Assembly: GCF_002900975.1 (NCBI RefSeq)
Contig: NZ_PJON01000003.1
Span: 310,001-374,000, forward strand
Direction of reading: 5' to 3'
Source of the DNA: Tabrizicola aquatica
GTDB taxonomy: Bacteria; Pseudomonadota; Alphaproteobacteria; Rhodobacterales; Rhodobacteraceae
DNA: 64,000 bases
A program made the translations under genes and the position numbers. Each line of letters opens with the position of its first letter. Position 1 is the first letter of the stretch. This document shows, piece by piece, positions 61,210-64,000 of this stretch. The notes below the pieces were generated by a model. That model worked only from the letters and a program-made list of their open reading frames with translations, searched no databases and was not told the DNA's origin.

Positions 61210-61935
61210 GACCACAATCCGTCGGGGCGCACGCCCTATGTCACGATCGCTCTGATCGCGCTGAACGTGCTGATCTTCCTGTGGTATTTCCTGACCATGA
61301 GCGAATATCAGATCGGCGAGTTCTTCTGGAACTGGGGCCTGATCCCGGCGCGCTTCCTGTCGGGCGACGGGCTGGAGACGATCGTCACCTCGATGTTCCT
61401 GCATGCCGGCTGGCTGCACCTGATCGGCAACATGCTGTTCCTGTGGATTTACGGCGACAACCTAGAAGAGCAGATGGGCCACCTGGGCTTTCTGTTGTTT
61501 TACCTGGCGGCCGGCGTGGCGGCGGCGCTGGCGCAGGTGCTGCCCGATCCGGGGTCGATCATCCCGATGGTCGGGGCCTCGGGTGCCATCGCGGGGGTGA
61601 TGGGGGGGTATCTCCTCCTGTTCCCGCGGGCCAAGGTGGATGTGCTGTTCATCTTCGTGATCTTCTTCCGCATCTTCGCGATCCCGGCCTGGATCGTCCT
61701 GGGCATCTGGTTCGGCTTGCAGATCTTTTCCGGCCTGAACACACCCAGCGAAAGCGGGGGCGTCGCGTATTGGGCCCATGCGGGCGGGTTCATTGCTGGC
61801 CTTGCGCTGACCCTGCCGGTCTGGCTGCGCCGCGGTGCGCGCGACTATTGGCAGGCGACCGACGGCAAGCCACCGCATCCCGAGACGCAGTTTCCCCGCT
61901 CCAACATCCCGCTCGTCCCGCGGCGGCGGGGGTAG
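61195..61935 (+). CDS. rhomboid-family intramembrane serine protease
   Basis: A 246-residue protein with about six membrane helices. The catalytic Ser129 lies in GASGAIAG and His195 in YWAHAGGF. The conserved FLHAGWLHLIGNMLFLWIYG segment supplies the HxxxN motif of helix 2. It cleaves membrane-spanning substrates within the bilayer; the target is unknown. It begins 31 bases after putA, and its start lies inside a strong inverted repeat. Confidence 0.94.
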   Translation: MFPIRDHNPSGRTPYVTIALIALNVLIFLWYFLTMSEYQIGEFFWNWGLIPARFLSGDGLETIVTSMFLHAGWLHLIGNMLFLWIYGDNLEEQMGHLGFLLFYLAAGVAAALAQVLPDPGSIIPMVGASGAIAGVMGGYLLLFPRAKVDVLFIFVIFFRIFAIPAWIVLGIWFGLQIFSGLNTPSESGGVAYWAHAGGFIAGLALTLPVWLRRGARDYWQATDGKPPHPETQFPRSNIPLVPRRRG

Positions 61936-61937
61936 CC

Positions 61938-61984
61938 AAAATCCTTAAGCAAGGATTTTGACAAATTTCTTGCTTAAGAAATTT
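61938..61984. terminator. pair of perfect hairpins forming a bidirectional terminator
   Basis: AAAATCCTT-AAGC-AAGGATTTT and AAATTTCTT-GCTT-AAGAAATTT stand three bases apart between the convergent rhomboid and IMPase genes. Both have nine-base arms and A/T ends that serve as T-tracts on either strand. Each carries the same core CTTAAGCAAG, in opposite orientation. Confidence 0.82.
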
Positions 61985-62001
61985 GGGTCCAGGCCGTGCC
62001 G

Positions 62002-62787
62002 TCAGGCCCGAAGGACCTTGGCGAAGCCGTCAAAGATCCCGTCATTGGCCGCGATCAGCGCCCCGTCCAGGGGATCGGTGCCTTCGCGCAGGCCTTCGAC
62101 CATCCCGCCGGCCTCTTTCACCAGAAGGATGCCCGCCGCGATGTCCCAGGCCGAAAGCTCACGCTCCCAATAGCCGTCGAAGCGGCCGGCGGCGACATAG
62201 GCGAGGTCCAGCGCGGCGGCGCCCCAGCGGCGAACGCCGGCGCAGGCGGGCATCAGGCGGCCCAGATCCTTCAGCATTGCCGGCAGCGTGGATTTCGCGC
62301 CGAAGGGCACGCCAGTGGCAAAGACCGACTCGTGCATCGCGCGGCGGGCCGAGACGCGCAGGCGGCGGTTGTCGTTCAGCCAGGCACCGGCACCCTTTTC
62401 GGCCCAGAACATCTCGTCCTTGGCGGGGTCATAGACCACGGCGCTGACGATCTCGCCCTTGTGCTCCAGCGCGATCGAAACGGCCCAATGCGGCATCCCG
62501 TGCAGGAAGTTCGTGGTCCCATCCAAAGGATCGACGATCCAGCGCCGGGTCGGGTCGGCCCCGGCAGCGCCGCCGGTCTCTTCGCCCAGCCAGCCATAGG
62601 TCGGCCGGCCGCCCAGCAGTTCTTCCTTGATCAGACGTTCGGCCTCACGATCCGCGCGGCTGACAAAGTCGCCCGGCCCCTTGGTCGAGACCTGAAGGTT
62701 CTCGACCTCGCGGAAGTCCTTCACCAGGCTGCGACCCGCCTTGCGCGCCGCCTTGATCATCAGGTTGAGGTTGGCCGAGCCCTGCAT
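62002..62787 (-). CDS. suhB: inositol monophosphatase family protein (SuhB type)
   Basis: A 261-residue Mg-dependent phosphatase. Metal motifs are GEETGG, IVDPLDGTTNF (DPxDGT) and ERELSAWDIAAG (WDxAAG). It opens SANLNLMIKAARKAGRSLVK as in alphaproteobacterial SuhB. The longer frame begins with TTG; I prefer the second of two adjacent ATGs (62787), which has GGAG six bases upstream. Substrates are inositol phosphates or related; SuhB can also act in rRNA processing in enterics. Confidence 0.92.
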   Translation of the reverse strand: MQGSANLNLMIKAARKAGRSLVKDFREVENLQVSTKGPGDFVSRADREAERLIKEELLGGRPTYGWLGEETGGAAGADPTRRWIVDPLDGTTNFLHGMPHWAVSIALEHKGEIVSAVVYDPAKDEMFWAEKGAGAWLNDNRRLRVSARRAMHESVFATGVPFGAKSTLPAMLKDLGRLMPACAGVRRWGAAALDLAYVAAGRFDGYWERELSAWDIAAGILLVKEAGGMVEGLREGTDPLDGALIAANDGIFDGFAKVLRA

Positions 62788-62855
62788 CATCCGCTCCACG
62801 TCGTTCAAGCCCGGCGCTATAGCGGCAAGCGGCCCGGAAAGAAAGGGGCGCGGGG

Positions 62856-63278
62856 CTAGTGCACGATCTCGACGCGCATGTTCTCCATCCCCTCGGACTT
62901 CACCATGCGGAACAGGATCGCGGCGTTGTCGGGATGCAGCCGCACACAGCCGTTCGAGGCCGGCTGGCCCAGCCGTTTCAACTGGTCGGTGCCGTGGATC
63001 GCATAATTGCCGTCGTAGAAGATCGCCCAGGGCATCGGCGCGTTGTTATAGCGGCTGGAGCGGTGGTGGCGCGACAGGAAATCGGGCGCAAAGACCCCGG
63101 TCGGGGTGATCTTGCCGGACTTCGCGGTCGAGACCGGCCAGGTGAAAAGATGCCGCCCTTCGTGGTAGACTTTCATTGTCTGGGTCGAGATCGAAACCCG
63201 TGCCACCACCCGTTCGGCCAGGGTGGGTGAGGGGACCAGCGCAAGGGCCAGCGCAATAGCAGCGATCAGACGAACCAT
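62856..63278 (-). CDS. L,D-transpeptidase (YkuD domain)
   Basis: A 140-residue secreted protein: signal peptide MVRLIAAIALALALVPSPTL with cleavage after LAE or nearby, then a YkuD domain. Its catalytic motif HGTDQLKRLGQPASNGCVRL has His95 and Cys111. It cross-links or modifies peptidoglycan in the periplasm. AGGAG lies six bases before the ATG at 63278. It is short but contains the whole catalytic domain. Confidence 0.92.
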   Translation of the reverse strand: MVRLIAAIALALALVPSPTLAERVVARVSISTQTMKVYHEGRHLFTWPVSTAKSGKITPTGVFAPDFLSRHHRSSRYNNAPMPWAIFYDGNYAIHGTDQLKRLGQPASNGCVRLHPDNAAILFRMVKSEGMENMRVEIVH

Positions 63279-63356
63279 GCACATCTCCTGATACCTGTGG
63301 TGGCAGGATTCCCGCAGATTGTGGCACGGCAAAGAAGTTTTCGGGACTGCGCAGGG

Positions 63357-64000
63357 TCAGGTTTTCCCGCCCTCGAACTGCGGGGCGGGACCAAGGCCGA
63401 TCTGCGGGCCTTCCAACTCGCGCAAGAGCTTGCGGCGGATCGCCTGGGGATAGTCGATCTGGCGCGGGGCGAGTTCGACAAAGGCGCCGGGGCCGCGGAT
63501 CACTTCGTCACGGAAGTAGCGGGTCAGGTTCAACTCATGCTCGCCGATGGCCAGGGCGTTGACGGTGATGCCGTCGAACGGGTCACGCGCGTAGATGGTG
63601 GCAACGGAAACGCCTTCGTTGTTGCGCCCGTCGCCGGCCACGTCCAGCACCTGGCGGGCGCAGGGCGGGGCCTGGGCCAGCAGGTCCGCGCCATAGCGCA
63701 GCGCCTCACCCAGGGCGGTGGCCTGGCGCTGCTCCGGCCTTTGGGCGCGGCGGATGGCCCAGATCGCGGCGTCCAACTTGTCGGGGCCGTCCAGGACGAC
63801 CCATGGCTGGATCAACTCTTGATGCGCGGGGCCGCTCCACTGGTAGACGGCCAAGGCCACGGTCCCGTCGGGCTCGAAGATGGCGGCGCGGACCTCGGCA
63901 TCCTCCAGTGCGGCGGCAAGGCCTTCGGTCTGGATCACGAAATCCGCAGCGTCGATCGAGCGCGAGACATCGGCGGCCAGGGCCAGCGCCAGGCGGCAAT
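63357..64000 (-). CDS. DUF1194 family protein, cut by the window edge
   Basis: The frame is open to the right edge, so the N-terminus is missing. The visible 214 residues begin LALALAADVSRSIDAADF, as in von Willebrand A-like DUF1194 proteins (DxSxS metal-site motif). They include RQVLDVAGDGRNNEGVSV and ALAIGEHELNLTRYFRDEVI. DUF1194 proteins are usually exported; the signal peptide would lie outside the window. Function is unknown. Confidence 0.82.
   Translation of the reverse strand, partial: CRLALALAADVSRSIDAADFVIQTEGLAAALEDAEVRAAIFEPDGTVALAVYQWSGPAHQELIQPWVVLDGPDKLDAAIWAIRRAQRPEQRQATALGEALRYGADLLAQAPPCARQVLDVAGDGRNNEGVSVATIYARDPFDGITVNALAIGEHELNLTRYFRDEVIRGPGAFVELAPRQIDYPQAIRRKLLRELEGPQIGLGPAPQFEGGKT

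Overview
The window is GC-rich, densely coded and looks like an alphaproteobacterial chromosome, most likely Rhodobacteraceae/Paracoccaceae. The signs are a PutA without a ribbon-helix-helix domain beside an Lrp-type PutR, TRAP and Liv transporters, DUF1194 and SuhB genes, and translationally coupled operons with ATGA overlaps. I identified families by reading the sequence only; no database search was made.

Layout. (1) 1-9214, minus strand: an unusual biosynthesis-like operon of three radical SAM enzymes (two B12-binding type, one SPASM type), an SCP2-like/JmjC fusion, a cytochrome P450, a small unknown protein, a double SnoaL/NTF2 protein and a glutathione S-transferase. (2) 9736-13182, minus: an alpha/beta hydrolase, a DUF1611-like P-loop protein and an ABC exporter-like protein whose nucleotide-binding domain is degenerate. 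(3) 13944-33142, plus: a non-flagellar type III secretion locus (sctC-like, I, J, K, L, N, O, Q, R, S, T, U, D, a TPR protein, V). Small proteins lie around it, a 2063-residue protein with about 21 TPPG repeats and Ig-like C-terminal domains follows, and a LuxR-type regulator with a degenerate receiver converges on it. (4) 34893-56840: a LacI regulator, then aromatic catabolism. This part holds a BKACE/hydrolase/SCP2 operon, an intradiol dioxygenase, LysR, a Liv ABC importer, benABCD, catB, MarR, an M20 amidohydrolase, a TRAP importer and a lone Rieske oxygenase. (5) 57004-64000: putR/putA, rhomboid, an IMPase-family protein, L,D-transpeptidase and a partial DUF1194 gene.

How they fit together. 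The type III apparatus has export-gate, ATPase and sorting-platform genes, but three parts look altered. The secretin has only N-terminal domains, SctJ lacks its C-terminal membrane helix, and the SctU autocleavage motif NPTH reads IGDQ. No SctP, SctW or classical translocator is recognisable, so the giant protein next to sctV is the best substrate candidate. In the catabolic part, an exact dyad GGTAT-N6-ATACC occurs three times and an imperfect copy once. All four lie in promoter regions of the dioxygenase, SCP2/BKACE, M20/TRAP and catB-ben units. This suggests one regulon in which an N-acyl aromatic such as hippurate could be imported, hydrolysed to benzoate, and taken through catechol and muconate.
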